Notes under the pieces: generated by a model
Databases searched by the model: none
What the model saw: the letters and a program-made list of their open reading frames with translations, nothing else
What the model was told of the DNA's origin: nothing
Source of the DNA: Paenalicyclobacillus ferrooxydans
GTDB lineage: Bacteria > Bacillota > Bacilli > Alicyclobacillales > Alicyclobacillaceae
Length of the DNA: 64,000 nt
Reading direction: 5' to 3'
NCBI RefSeq assembly: GCF_001399675.1
Contig: NZ_LJCO01000045.1
Location: forward strand, 62,001-126,000
Part shown: positions 36,497-44,519 of the stretch, in pieces
How the letters are laid out: the number at the start of each line of letters is the position of its first letter
Position numbering within the stretch: the stretch's first letter is position 1
Program-made: the position numbers and the translations under genes

Positions 36497-36793
36497 TCAT
36501 CTCTCTTCCACCATGAAATCATCCAACCTTGGGTAGTGCCCTTTGGCCACGACTTCTCCATCAACAACCACAATCGGCAAAGCACCGGCACCTTTGCCAA
36601 TGAGTTCTTGGTACACTTGCTTGTTGGATGAAAACGCCATCGGGTTACGGCTCATCATGTAACGCACCGTTGTATGACCCTGTGCCTTCAACTGATCAAT
36701 CATCTCATTGACACGGATAAGCTCTGGATCCGGTGATGGACCACAAACTCCGGTTGAGCAGCACATCTCGGGATCAAAAAACTCGATATTCAT
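36497..36793 (-). CDS. arsD: ArsD arsenic metallochaperone
   Basis: A 98-residue thioredoxin-fold protein with CCSTGVCGP near residues 11-19, the Cys12-Cys13-Cys18-type site that binds As(III), and PIVVVDGEVVAKGHYP near 73. ArsD hands As(III) to ArsA and weakly regulates the operon. It lies between the AhpD-like gene (15 bases upstream) and arsA1 (four bases downstream), the usual arsD-arsA order. Confidence 0.93.
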   Translation of the reverse strand: MNIEFFDPEMCCSTGVCGPSPDPELIRVNEMIDQLKAQGHTTVRYMMSRNPMAFSSNKQVYQELIGKGAGALPIVVVDGEVVAKGHYPRLDDFMVEER

Positions 36794-36808
36794 GAATGGC
36801 TTCCTCCT

Positions 36809-37102
36809 TTAGCAACAGCCTTCAGGTCCGCATCCGCAGGCGGAGTTAGAAATGGATAGGACTTTTAACTCGGTTTTCGGATTCCTCTTGATGCTCGCTT
36901 GTGCAAAGGTATCCATCTCGATGGAACCGGAAAGCTTCGTGGCACGTGCGATTGACAGTACCTCCTCAAGTTCCTCCTCAGTGGCACCATGCTCTTTGGC
37001 GGTTTTAACCTGTTCTTCAAAGCTTGAAATCGCACCGACTCCGAAAGCTACGCCCATTCCAATCAACGCACGCACTTTGTCTTGCATTCTTCCCACATCC
37101 AT
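36809..37102 (-). CDS. AhpD/carboxymuconolactone-decarboxylase-like protein with C-terminal Cys cluster
   Basis: The first gene of the arsenic operon encodes 97 residues. The body looks like a short carboxymuconolactone decarboxylase/AhpD-type helical protein (ALIGMGVAFGVGA near residue 12, EHGATEEELEEVLSIA near 37), but it lacks a CxxC in the core. It ends CGCGPEGCC, a tight five-Cys cluster that could bind As(III). The start is the ATG at 37102 or the one five codons later; neither has an ideal site. A role as an arsenic-binding or redox accessory is inference. Confidence 0.7.
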   Translation of the reverse strand: MDVGRMQDKVRALIGMGVAFGVGAISSFEEQVKTAKEHGATEEELEEVLSIARATKLSGSIEMDTFAQASIKRNPKTELKVLSISNSACGCGPEGCC

Positions 37103-37306
37103 TCAGTAGAATATAACGATTTACTTATACAATGCCATGCAATGAACTGTTCGTCAAGTGAGAACCTGACTCTGACTTACGATGTCTCAGCAGCTAGTTG
37201 CTCATGTAAAGTGTTGTCCTGGAAGAGGACTATACCCGGACCGTGATGGCGCCCGGTAACCCCCACGCTGCAAGACGGACTAGTCAATCTGTGCGATTAC
37301 ATTTCC

Positions 37307-37322
37307 ATAAAATTAGTTTTAT
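37307..37322. promoter_or_regulatory. operator-like palindrome between divergent arsenic operons
   Basis: ATAAAATTAGTTTTAT is a perfect 6-4-6 inverted repeat, like AT-rich ArsR/SmtB operators. It lies about 50 bases upstream of arsR2 in the 267-base divergent gap. Confidence 0.4.
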
Positions 37323-37369
37323 CGTTATGTCGCAAAGAGGTTGAAACCCAATGAGGGAGGTGATGAGTC

Positions 37370-37741
37370 GTGGCAGTGGTGCGGGACTCCACCACCTGGA
37401 CAATGATGGCTCCCGATGGCCTTTCCACGGTCCTCCAAAAATCCTCTCAGGCCTTTGAAATCGTCACTGACGTGCAGTCACTCACAAGTAAATCGTTGTA
37501 TTACAAGGCCTTGGGCGACAACACCCGACTTCGGATTGTGGCTCTTTTGGCCATCTCCGAGCTTTGTTTGTGCCAGTTGGTCGAGCTGCTGAATGTACCT
37601 ACATCAACAATGACACATCATCTACAGATGCTTGAAAATGGCGGAGTCATCGTACCCAGAAAAGAAGGGAAGTTCACCGTTTACTCGCTTCATCCAGACC
37701 GTAGAGAGTCTCTTGTTGAATGCCTGCAGTCGGACACGTAG
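37370..37741 (+). CDS. ArsR-family repressor (2)
   Basis: A 123-residue winged-helix protein with SELCLCQLVELLNVP near residue 64 (an ELCxCxL-type As(III) site) and PTSTMTHHLQMLENGGVI near 77. The first 30 residues are an extra polar stretch. The GTG at 37370 is preceded by GGGAGGTGA. It heads a plus-strand operon with an FmdE-like protein and a TauE-type permease, read divergently from the main arsenic operon, so it could control either or both. Confidence 0.88.
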   Translation: MAVVRDSTTWTMMAPDGLSTVLQKSSQAFEIVTDVQSLTSKSLYYKALGDNTRLRIVALLAISELCLCQLVELLNVPTSTMTHHLQMLENGGVIVPRKEGKFTVYSLHPDRRESLVECLQSDT

Positions 37742-37817
37742 CTCAGTTGCCTTCGAATCGTTCGCTGGTGAACAGAAGCTCCGTATGACGAGAATTCAAG
37801 TGAAGGGATGGTTGAAG

Positions 37818-38465
37818 ATGGCCGTTCAATTGCAACACGAGACGCACGTTTCTGAAGAGGAGCTTAAAGCTGCGCAGTATTTTCACGGTCACAAATGCCC
37901 CGCCGTACCCCAAGGCTTGCGAGCAGCCCACCTGGCCATGGATATTTTAGGAGTGAACCGAGCACGAAGTGGGGGTGAGCTGAAGGCTATCGTTGAGCTT
38001 GGGGAGCACCATTTCTCTGGATGTTTTGCAGATGGCATACAGTTTGCCACGGGCTGCACATTTGGCAAGGGGAACATCGTCAAGAATCCTCTGGGCAAAT
38101 TTGCTGTGACCTTAGTGGACCCCAGGACTCGACGTGCAGTTCGTGTGGCGGTCAAATATGACCGCATGATGATGTGCCTTGACATGCCATTTTTTGAGCA
38201 GCGAAAGAAAGGCATTCCGCCTTATGAAATAGACCCGAAAGATGTAGACCCACTTATCCAGGACGTGATATCCCACGACTGGCATGACATGTTTGACGTT
38301 ACTACATTTGAGAACTATCCAGTGCAAAAGGCATCTGAATCGTTTGACGCTGTACAGTGCGTGGATTGCAAAGAGATGGTTGTGTCGAACTACGCCGTAG
38401 CGCTAAACGGTGAATTCCTGTGCAAGACTTGTTTTTCAACAAGGGTTCATCGCAAGGAGCTGTGA
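37818..38465 (+). CDS. FmdE-like protein with C-terminal zinc ribbon
   Basis: A 215-residue protein from the ATG at 37818, nine bases after GAAGGGA. FHGHKCPAVPQGLRAA near residue 22 and FATGCTFGKGN near 80 are the metal-site motifs of the FmdE family, named after a subunit of formylmethanofuran dehydrogenase but common in non-methanogens. The tail holds CVDCKE and CKTC, a four-Cys zinc site. There is no methanogenesis context. Its place between arsR2 and a permease suggests a role in metal, thiol or arsenical handling, which is inference. Confidence 0.75.
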   Translation: MAVQLQHETHVSEEELKAAQYFHGHKCPAVPQGLRAAHLAMDILGVNRARSGGELKAIVELGEHHFSGCFADGIQFATGCTFGKGNIVKNPLGKFAVTLVDPRTRRAVRVAVKYDRMMMCLDMPFFEQRKKGIPPYEIDPKDVDPLIQDVISHDWHDMFDVTTFENYPVQKASESFDAVQCVDCKEMVVSNYAVALNGEFLCKTCFSTRVHRKEL

Positions 38466-38471
38466 TCTGCG

Positions 38472-39221
38472 ATGCTTTGGGTAACAGCTCTGCTGATTCT
38501 ACTCGTCTCAGCAGTATTTGCGATGCTAGGGTTAGGTGGGGGCATGCTGTACGTCCCCATCTTTCACTGGTTGGGGTTTGGCCTCAAAGATGTCGTCATC
38601 CCTCTAGGGCTGCTATTGAATGGATTGAACACACTGATTGCGCTCATCCCATTTGGCAGAAAGCACTTGGTGGACTGGAAGGGCGGGCTGCCAATGGCTA
38701 TCAGTGCCCTCATCTTGGCACCGATTGGCGGCATGGTCGCTCCCTATGTTCCAAATCGCCTACTCCTCATTCTCTTCTCTGTCATGGTGTTGATTGCGGC
38801 AGTTCGCACACTTTGGGCGGTAAACCGTCCTGAGCCAGATGAAATGCTGCCCTTTGTCCGGCGTGCTGTCATTGGGGCCGTAGTGGCTGGACTGGCCGGC
38901 CTTATCGGTGGCATGATTGGGATTGGCGGCGGTTTTATTATCAGCCCGCTGCTGATGTGGATTGGCTACCGAACCAAACAGGCGGCAGCTACCACTGCAT
39001 ACATCGTGACATTCTCCAGCTTCTCGGGGTTTTTAGGACACGTATCTCACATGGCTATCAATCCATGGCTGATGGTGGCCACCGTGACTTCTGTCGTGGT
39101 CGCATCCCTACTCGGATCCGCTTTTATGGCGAATCGTGCCAAACCGAAATGGGTCAAGTGGTTCTATGGAATATTGTTGTTCCTGGTAGCGGGAAAGATG
39201 CTGTGGCCAATCATACTTTGA
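38472..39221 (+). CDS. TauE/SafE-family permease
   Basis: A 249-residue membrane protein with about eight helices and two related halves, each opening with a Gly-rich helix (MLGLGGGMLYVP near residue 17, IGIGGGFIISP near 149). This is the TauE/SafE (DUF81) pattern. Family members export sulfite, sulfoacetate or other anions. It starts six bases after the FmdE-like stop codon. In an arsenic island an arsenical- or sulfur-anion export role is conceivable but unproven. Confidence 0.85.
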   Translation: MLWVTALLILLVSAVFAMLGLGGGMLYVPIFHWLGFGLKDVVIPLGLLLNGLNTLIALIPFGRKHLVDWKGGLPMAISALILAPIGGMVAPYVPNRLLLILFSVMVLIAAVRTLWAVNRPEPDEMLPFVRRAVIGAVVAGLAGLIGGMIGIGGGFIISPLLMWIGYRTKQAAATTAYIVTFSSFSGFLGHVSHMAINPWLMVATVTSVVVASLLGSAFMANRAKPKWVKWFYGILLFLVAGKMLWPIIL

Positions 39222-39281
39222 AATTGGCATCCACTGAATATAAGTACGTGGAAGTTATGGCAATGGATAATTTTGTATCTT

Positions 39282-39614
39282 CTATGAAGAACAGTTTGGT
39301 AATTGGCAAGTCGGAGATAACCAGTCTCCTATCTGCTTATGGAGTTCTTGGATGGTTTCTGGAGAGATGAGGTACACGCTCCACAGACCTCGTTTCTCCA
39401 TGTTTACAATCCCTGCATCGAGGAGAATACCCAAGTGGTGCGAGATGGTGGATTGTGACATATCAAACTTGTCGGTGAGATCGGTTACGCAGCATCCTTG
39501 TTCATATGACCGCACTTCACCACAGCACGAGTGAATGCGACCCTCAAGCAAAGCCATAACAACCTCAAACCGAAACTCGTGCCCGAGGGCTTTGAACACT
39601 TTGACCATATCCAT
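39282..39614 (-). CDS. ArsR-family repressor (3), atypical Cys pattern
   Basis: A 110-residue winged-helix protein from the ATG at 39614, eight bases after AAGGTGG. The recognition segment is DMSQSTISHHLGILLDAGIV near residue 51. The classic ELCVCDL is replaced by SCCGEVRSYEQGCC near 29-42, two Cys pairs, with two more Cys close to the C-terminus. It is therefore probably a soft-metal or arsenical sensor with a different site geometry. It faces the tauE gene end-on. Confidence 0.85.
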   Translation of the reverse strand: MDMVKVFKALGHEFRFEVVMALLEGRIHSCCGEVRSYEQGCCVTDLTDKFDMSQSTISHHLGILLDAGIVNMEKRGLWSVYLISPETIQELHKQIGDWLSPTCQLPNCSS

Positions 39615-39655
39615 AACCATTCACCACCTTCCTATAATATACCTGAGGATCTTGG

Positions 39656-39680
39656 GGAGGGCCACGATGTGTGGCCCTCC
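39656..39680. terminator. hairpin between Cys-pair microprotein and arsR3
   Basis: GGAGGGCCAC / GTGGCCCTCC with a five-base loop. It lies downstream of the microprotein gene on the minus strand; no T run follows, so it may be a processing or attenuation stem. Confidence 0.55.
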
Positions 39681-39689
39681 TACCAAAGC

Positions 39690-39839
39690 TTAGCAACACG
39701 TATCAGGGTTATCGCAGCATGGGTTCGGTGATTCAGCCTTTCCCTTCTCGCTGTCAGCAGGTTTCCCTTCCAACGGAACGAGAGAACCCGTCCCACAGCA
39801 TCCCCCTGCCTTTGAGAATCGACGCAACAAGGACTTCAT
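39690..39839 (-). CDS. 49-residue Cys-pair microprotein in arsenic island
   Basis: A perfect AAGGAGGTGAT box precedes the ATG at 39837-39839. The product opens with a basic helix (MKSLLRRFSK), then has CC at 14-15, CC at 41-42 and CC at the very end (48-49). The centre is Pro/Lys/Glu-rich and flexible. It lies 32 bases behind the ArsP-like permease on the same strand, so the two are probably one operon. Three vicinal Cys pairs are well suited to As(III) or to a methylated arsenical. I know no named family. Function as chaperone or sponge is inference. Confidence 0.75.
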   Translation of the reverse strand: MKSLLRRFSKAGGCCGTGSLVPLEGKPADSEKGKAESPNPCCDNPDTCC

Positions 39840-39871
39840 GAGTATCACCTCCTTTCAAAAAGCATTCGGAT

Positions 39872-40783
39872 TCACAGGACCTGAAACAGAATTCCGAAAA
39901 CCAAGCTGACGAACAACGTTGACATCAGATAGAAGATGAACAGCGGGCACCGAACGAGTGTATGGAGCGTAGTCAACAGCCCAATGCTCGTTGCATGACC
40001 AGCAACGAGAAACGACATTCCAGCTCCCTTTGACATTCCGAGTCCCAGCAGGACTTTGATAATGGGTGCATCGCTGATTCCATAGGTCGTCATACCCACC
40101 AGACTGCCAAGAGGTATCCCGTACCAGTGATGGCCACCTAGCACCCTGGTAACCACAGAAGCAAGAATTAGCGTATTCAATAATGCTCCCAGGAAAATCG
40201 CCAATAGAAGAAACTTTCCACTGAACCAAAGGTCCTTCAGAAACTTCACAGACCTATCACCCAGTGTGAGTTCCTCAGTTGTGGCTGCTGTCTCACTCGC
40301 TACTCCATCATCCACACGCACTTTCACCTGGTTCAGCCATACTCCTCGACGGTTCTGGTAGAGAACCGTAAGTCCAACGAGCGTTCCCATCGCCAGTGCA
40401 GCAAACGTCTTTGTGACGGCCCATCTCAGGCCCAACATACCAGTCGTCACCGCAAAATCGGCGGGGTCCATAAGTGGAGATGCGGCCGTGAAGGCCATAG
40501 TCACTGCCAACGGGGCACCAATGCGTAGAAACGAAACCAAGAACGGAATGACACCACATGCACATAGAGGTAGAGCAGCCCCAGCTACGGTTGCAACCCC
40601 CACCGATTTGATGGTGCCGCCTTGAGACTTGGACTGCATTCTCTGTAGAGGCACAAAGCGGGTTACAAACGTAGCCAACAAGGTTCCGATAATTGCCCAA
40701 TACCAAAGATCCTTAAACAAATACCAAGCTGCCGCTGCAAACCTCGAGAAAAACTCCGGCACAATCATCACCACCAAGTACAT
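39872..40783 (-). CDS. ArsP-like permease (DUF318 family)
   Basis: A permease of about 303 residues with eight or more membrane helices. The signature GAALPLCACGVIPFLVSF near residue 68 and SPLMDPADF near 100 belong to the family of ArsP, which exports trivalent organoarsenicals, and related two-component permeases. The start is uncertain: the ATG at 40783 is used here, while a GTG at 40762 has better spacing from GGTGG. An operator-like palindrome lies directly upstream. The Cys-pair microprotein follows it. Confidence 0.82.
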   Translation of the reverse strand: MYLVVMIVPEFFSRFAAAAWYLFKDLWYWAIIGTLLATFVTRFVPLQRMQSKSQGGTIKSVGVATVAGAALPLCACGVIPFLVSFLRIGAPLAVTMAFTAASPLMDPADFAVTTGMLGLRWAVTKTFAALAMGTLVGLTVLYQNRRGVWLNQVKVRVDDGVASETAATTEELTLGDRSVKFLKDLWFSGKFLLLAIFLGALLNTLILASVVTRVLGGHHWYGIPLGSLVGMTTYGISDAPIIKVLLGLGMSKGAGMSFLVAGHATSIGLLTTLHTLVRCPLFIFYLMSTLFVSLVFGILFQVL

Positions 40784-40791
40784 CGTTTTTT

Positions 40792-40814
40792 TTCGATACA
40801 ATAAATGTATCGAT
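40792..40814. promoter_or_regulatory. operator-like palindrome before ArsP-like permease
   Basis: CGATACA-ATAAA-TGTATCG (40794-40812) is a perfect 7-5-7 inverted repeat with a further TCGAT/ATCGA echo on each side. Position and AT-rich dyad suit an ArsR-family repressor, most simply ArsR3. Confidence 0.6.
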
Positions 40815-40903
40815 ATTTTTCGATGTAGTCAAGAGCGTACTTTCCTGCTTCTGCTGTACGAAAATTTAGTTGGGGAGTATGTGTGGGGTAAATAACAAGC
40901 AAA

Positions 40904-40929
40904 ATGGGCCCGGAGAGTTCCTGGCCCAT
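40904..40929. terminator. hairpin before repeat R5
   Basis: ATGGGCC / GGCCCAT with a 12-base loop. It occupies the place the terminator has in repeats R1, R3 and R4. Confidence 0.5.
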
Positions 40930-40962
40930 ATCACATCTTGCTATGCAATTGCAAGTCGTTGA

Positions 40963-41000
40963 TGGAGGCGAGGCGCCTCGGTCCGAAATCCTCAGATTTA
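40963..41000 (-). repeat. repeat copy R5 (right boundary of arsenic island)
   Basis: TGGAGGCGAGGCGCC, TCG and then GTCCGAAATCCTCAGATTTA. Except for one or two bases it repeats 32255-32290 in direct orientation, so the pair brackets the 8.7-kb arsenic island. Confidence 0.8.
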
Positions 41001-41239
41001 CGATGATGGTTTGAGTACGGGATGACACTGTTTCTGAATATTTGCCTCACCTCCTGTTTTCTCGGTTTGGAGGTTAGGACAGGTAGTCTTAAATATGCAA
41101 GCAAAACGCATTCATCCGGCGGATTCCACGCTGTCTTATTGCACATAAGCCCCAATTTTTCCAATAGAAAATGCCTCAAGTGAGGCGTTTTCGTGGCCAT
41201 GGTCGGTGCCCACCACAGGATCCGGATATCCAATTAAAA
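41001..41239. other. gap with hairpin, no gene
   Basis: GAAAATGCCTCAAGTGAGGC and GTTTTC near 41166-41194 form a perfect terminator-like stem for the DUF4209-like gene transcribed toward it. No coding sequence is recognised. Confidence 0.45.
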
Positions 41240-43060
41240 TCACTCGACCGGTGGGTCAGTATTCAACACTGGATCCGGTATATCTAAAGACCTTAACGCC
41301 AAGAACAAGAAGATGATTTGAGTGCAGTGACTCAGGTTACAATCTTCAATCAAGATAAGCCCATGACCCACGTTATTTCTAAGGTTGAAACCCAATTGGT
41401 CGACCATGAGCAAATTTATGAGCTCGTAGAAATCTGAACCAAGAGCTTGTTGAATGTCTGCACGTTCTAAAAAGGCGTTGAAGGTTTCTTCATGTTGCAC
41501 TGCTCCCTTTTTTAACGAAGTCGTTGGGTAGCCTTTGAGCTGAAACGCTCTTCTGAGTGTCGATTCGAACTGCGGTGCCAATATATGCATGCATCCAACG
41601 TAATCGCCATTGAAATACTTTTCAACCCCATTTTGAACAAGTGGTGCGTTCTTACGATGAAGCAGTGGCCACGACTCAATCTTTCTTATGATATCCTCGG
41701 GGCCAAGTTTTTTTTCCGTAATGAGACGTTGAAACACAGGTACCAAAAGCGCACTCGTCCGTAATGACAAATCCAAAATATACTGTTGTACAAAGGCATG
41801 ACGGCTCACATCATCCGAAGTATTCGTTTGATTAACCTTTCGTCCGTCGTCAATTGCACTGTGGTGAATAAAGGATAATAACGGAGTTGCCTCTTGATTC
41901 ACCTGTGCTACTTCAGTTACGACATCAACCTTAGGATAAAAAAGTTGAGAATTTACGATGATCTTCTCCAATGCAATTTCAAGGTCATCAATGACAAACT
42001 CATCCTGTATTTCACGAAGCTGTTCACCCGGAATTTGGGTCTCCACTTTGAACGCTTTCATCTCATCACTCGTTTCCAGAGCTTCGTAGGCTTCTCGGAT
42101 TTTGACTTTCATTAGGTCAATTCTTTCTGCGAATCCCTGTTGCTTGTAATGCTCCATGGCAGCCTCATAGAAATGCGCTTTACTGATAAATGAACCTTGT
42201 CGTTCAGCATGCCTTTCGTAAACCTCCCCAATTCTTCTTTGAAAATCTCGGATCTCGTCATCCGTAAAGAATTTCAAACGCCCCCATTCAATGAGTTCGG
42301 AATAAAATTGAGGAGCGATATCCGGGAAAGAATCATGTGAAAAATGTTCGGCTGCAGTCGCCAAGGCTGCAATACATTGCTCTCTGAGTTCAGTCGGATA
42401 CTTAGAAGCAAACGGGCCCCTCTCAATCATTCGAAGAATCTTAGATATATAACGGAGCCACGGGTACTCCTGATTTTTCACATACTTGTTAAGCAAACCC
42501 GAAACGACAGTGAGCCCTTGTTTCAAAAGCTCTTCGTTGCGCATTAACAAACTAACTTCGATTGCACGATGTAAATCTATTAGGCCTTGGAAATCATGGT
42601 CATGTTCGGATTCGGTATGAGTCTGTGCCATAGTAACGAATGATGGCACAAGCTCCTTTGCATAAATGTATCGATTCGCTCCTGGAAGCTCCGCACCATA
42701 TTCAAATAGGAAGTCGGAGTACCGGGCACGAAGAAATACACTCTTGGTCTTGCGCATTCTTGTTAGGAAGTAATTCAAAGCTTCGTCATCAAATCTATTT
42801 GGATCCGGCCAAAATTCGCCGGTGGTTAGTTGACATGAGAATGTAAATCTCTCTGACCTTTCACCCTCCGGCTGAATTAGTGGGTTTTTAATCTGTAAAG
42901 AAAACAAGCTGTATTCCAATCCGATTCTTTTAAGGGTTTCTGGATCACCTTGTTCTTTTATAACATTTATGATTTCCTCAAATTGCCCGGCGATTTCGTG
43001 TGGAAACTTAAAGTATGGCTGGTCCTCAACCTGTTGAATAAGTTCCTCGAGACTCTGCAT
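41240..43060 (-). CDS. DUF4209-like protein with C-terminal HEPN-type motif
   Basis: The 606-residue soluble protein is nearly all helical. The final 150 residues match the DUF4209 pattern: YVGCMHILAPQFESTLRRAF near 485, then an ELINLLMVDQLGFNLRNNVG-H stretch near 560. RNNVGH is an R-x4-H motif of the HEPN ribonuclease type, followed by the usual hydrophobic helix. HEPN proteins cleave RNA in many defence and toxin systems. The long N-terminal part looks like helical repeats and may sense the trigger. GGAG precedes the ATG by nine bases. Repeats R5 and R6 flank this gene on both sides. Confidence 0.7.
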   Translation of the reverse strand: MQSLEELIQQVEDQPYFKFPHEIAGQFEEIINVIKEQGDPETLKRIGLEYSLFSLQIKNPLIQPEGERSERFTFSCQLTTGEFWPDPNRFDDEALNYFLTRMRKTKSVFLRARYSDFLFEYGAELPGANRYIYAKELVPSFVTMAQTHTESEHDHDFQGLIDLHRAIEVSLLMRNEELLKQGLTVVSGLLNKYVKNQEYPWLRYISKILRMIERGPFASKYPTELREQCIAALATAAEHFSHDSFPDIAPQFYSELIEWGRLKFFTDDEIRDFQRRIGEVYERHAERQGSFISKAHFYEAAMEHYKQQGFAERIDLMKVKIREAYEALETSDEMKAFKVETQIPGEQLREIQDEFVIDDLEIALEKIIVNSQLFYPKVDVVTEVAQVNQEATPLLSFIHHSAIDDGRKVNQTNTSDDVSRHAFVQQYILDLSLRTSALLVPVFQRLITEKKLGPEDIIRKIESWPLLHRKNAPLVQNGVEKYFNGDYVGCMHILAPQFESTLRRAFQLKGYPTTSLKKGAVQHEETFNAFLERADIQQALGSDFYELINLLMVDQLGFNLRNNVGHGLILIEDCNLSHCTQIIFLFLALRSLDIPDPVLNTDPPVE

Positions 43061-43180
43061 CCATCCCCACTCCTACGAATGTATATGACTACCAATATTT
43101 TACCTTAGAATATCAAATGTAATAATACTGAACACATACATTAGCTAAATGAAACTAGAGAAGGAAGTTGAGAATGGAAA

Positions 43181-43215
43181 GGGAGGCGCCATGGTCTGAA
43201 ATCCTCAAAATGACG
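43181..43215 (-). repeat. repeat copy R6
   Basis: GGGAGGCGCCATGGTCTGAA then ATCCTCAAAATGACG, a third direct copy of the R4/R5 core with a short deletion (one AGGCG unit missing). With R5 it brackets the DUF4209-like gene. Confidence 0.7.
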
Positions 43216-43441
43216 TTGGACGTTTGACGTTAAAATGGGGACAATTTCTCAATCAGACAACCCCCGTTTCGACGTACAACTAGAGAACTTTATTGGTGAA
43301 ATGCAAGTACAGGTCAAAAAGGTGCAGGATCAAGAATTATATATTCACGCCACCCGTGTGCCCAATGACTCTGTATCAGTGCTTTACATGATGATAATAC
43401 CCCCCATACACAGAGCTCCGAAAACTCAAAACAGAATTCGA
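43216..43441 (+). other. possible orphan coding fragment
   Basis: A frame from 43235 reads GTISQSDNPRFDVQLENFIG then EMQVQVKKVQDQELYIHATR, which looks like coding sequence, but no ribosome binding site precedes it and it then runs antisense into the next gene. It may be the end of a gene broken at repeat R6. Confidence 0.3.
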
Positions 43442-44395
43442 TCACACCTCTTCATCCTGCTCCTCATCGTCATCCATGAACATTACACCGGGGCTGTTAA
43501 GAGCTTGCATTAGGCTAAGGCGATTTTTCATTTCCTCTTTATCTTCAAATTCTTCATATTGTGAGTCAACCGCATCCAATATATCGCATCGAACCGTCGG
43601 AGAGTGACGAGATATAATGTAGTCCTGAATGAGTTCTGCATCTAATTCCAGCGGTTCAACGCCCTTTAGAACATTCAGGAAAGCTGAGCGCTCATCTGTA
43701 TTTAAGAGATAAATCAGCAGTTCGGTCCACGCCAGGTCTTCATCAATAAAATCGTATTCATGACGTGTGAAAATCTTATATGCCTTGGTGAAATAAGAAA
43801 TTTCATAGGTATACATATTCAGACGAGTAGCAGTTTCATCAATTATTTCGTAAAGTTGATTGCAAACCTTGCCGATAATTCTTCCAACATAACGTTTAAT
43901 CCGAGTATTGTTTCTGCTGACAAATGGAGACGCCGTGTCAACTTCTCCTTCCAAATAATTCGAGATGAACGAGACCAACATGTCCAATTCGAGGGCGTGC
44001 GAACGAATGGATTCTAAGCTGTACCTCCCATACCGGATTGAATCATAGAAAACTCTCAACATTTCAATGAACGCATGATGTTCTCTTGAGAGATGTAGCG
44101 GTTTATGGTCGGCGATTCTTTCGATAAGATGTGCGTGATTATGAGTACGTAACTCCTCCTCGAACTCTTGCTGGTCCGTGATATCGTTGTGCTCTAACAG
44201 GATTATTGTCACTTTTGCTATTCGTTCAACGCCCACGGCGATATTGTAGAAAAACTCAAAAACTTGAGCCTCATTTGAGAAGTTATTCATTTCATGAAAT
44301 GTCCATAATCCGTTATAGATAAAGCTGCCCGCAACCTCTAATTCTGTTCCCAAGCTGAAGTTCTTCCAATAGGTTTCTCTGTCCACAAACATCAC
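43442..44395 (-). CDS. HEPN-like helical protein in defence island
   Basis: A 317-residue helical protein with no membrane segment. Residues about 50-85 read FYNIAVGVERIAKVTIILLE, followed by LRTHNHAHLIERI. The helix pair with R-x5-H in RTHNHAH looks like a HEPN or HEPN-derived domain. The rest is helical with an acidic tail (DDDEEQDEEV). No named family was recognised. It lies 124 bases behind the UvrD-like helicase gene on the same strand, so it may be part of that defence operon. Confidence 0.6.
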   Translation of the reverse strand: MMFVDRETYWKNFSLGTELEVAGSFIYNGLWTFHEMNNFSNEAQVFEFFYNIAVGVERIAKVTIILLEHNDITDQQEFEEELRTHNHAHLIERIADHKPLHLSREHHAFIEMLRVFYDSIRYGRYSLESIRSHALELDMLVSFISNYLEGEVDTASPFVSRNNTRIKRYVGRIIGKVCNQLYEIIDETATRLNMYTYEISYFTKAYKIFTRHEYDFIDEDLAWTELLIYLLNTDERSAFLNVLKGVEPLELDAELIQDYIISRHSPTVRCDILDAVDSQYEEFEDKEEMKNRLSLMQALNSPGVMFMDDDEEQDEEV

Positions 44396-44519
44396 TCCTG
44401 ACGGTCTTTGCTAGGATTTATGGCCAAATGAATGAGTATGTAACAATCACTGGGTAACTTAAACCTGCAGTTTCTGCACAATGAGAATGCACAATACGCA
44501 TGAGACACATCGCCCTCAA

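Noticed and set aside
40963-41230. Possible intact tmRNA gene on the minus strand next to repeat R5
   Set aside because: Only the 3'-end-like piece is present. There is no GGGGxxGTTACGG-type 5' end, no tag reading frame and no intact T arm.
43085-44500. CRISPR-like or retron-like element around the HEPN-like gene
   Set aside because: No regularly spaced repeats, no reverse transcriptase and no msr/msd-like structure were found.
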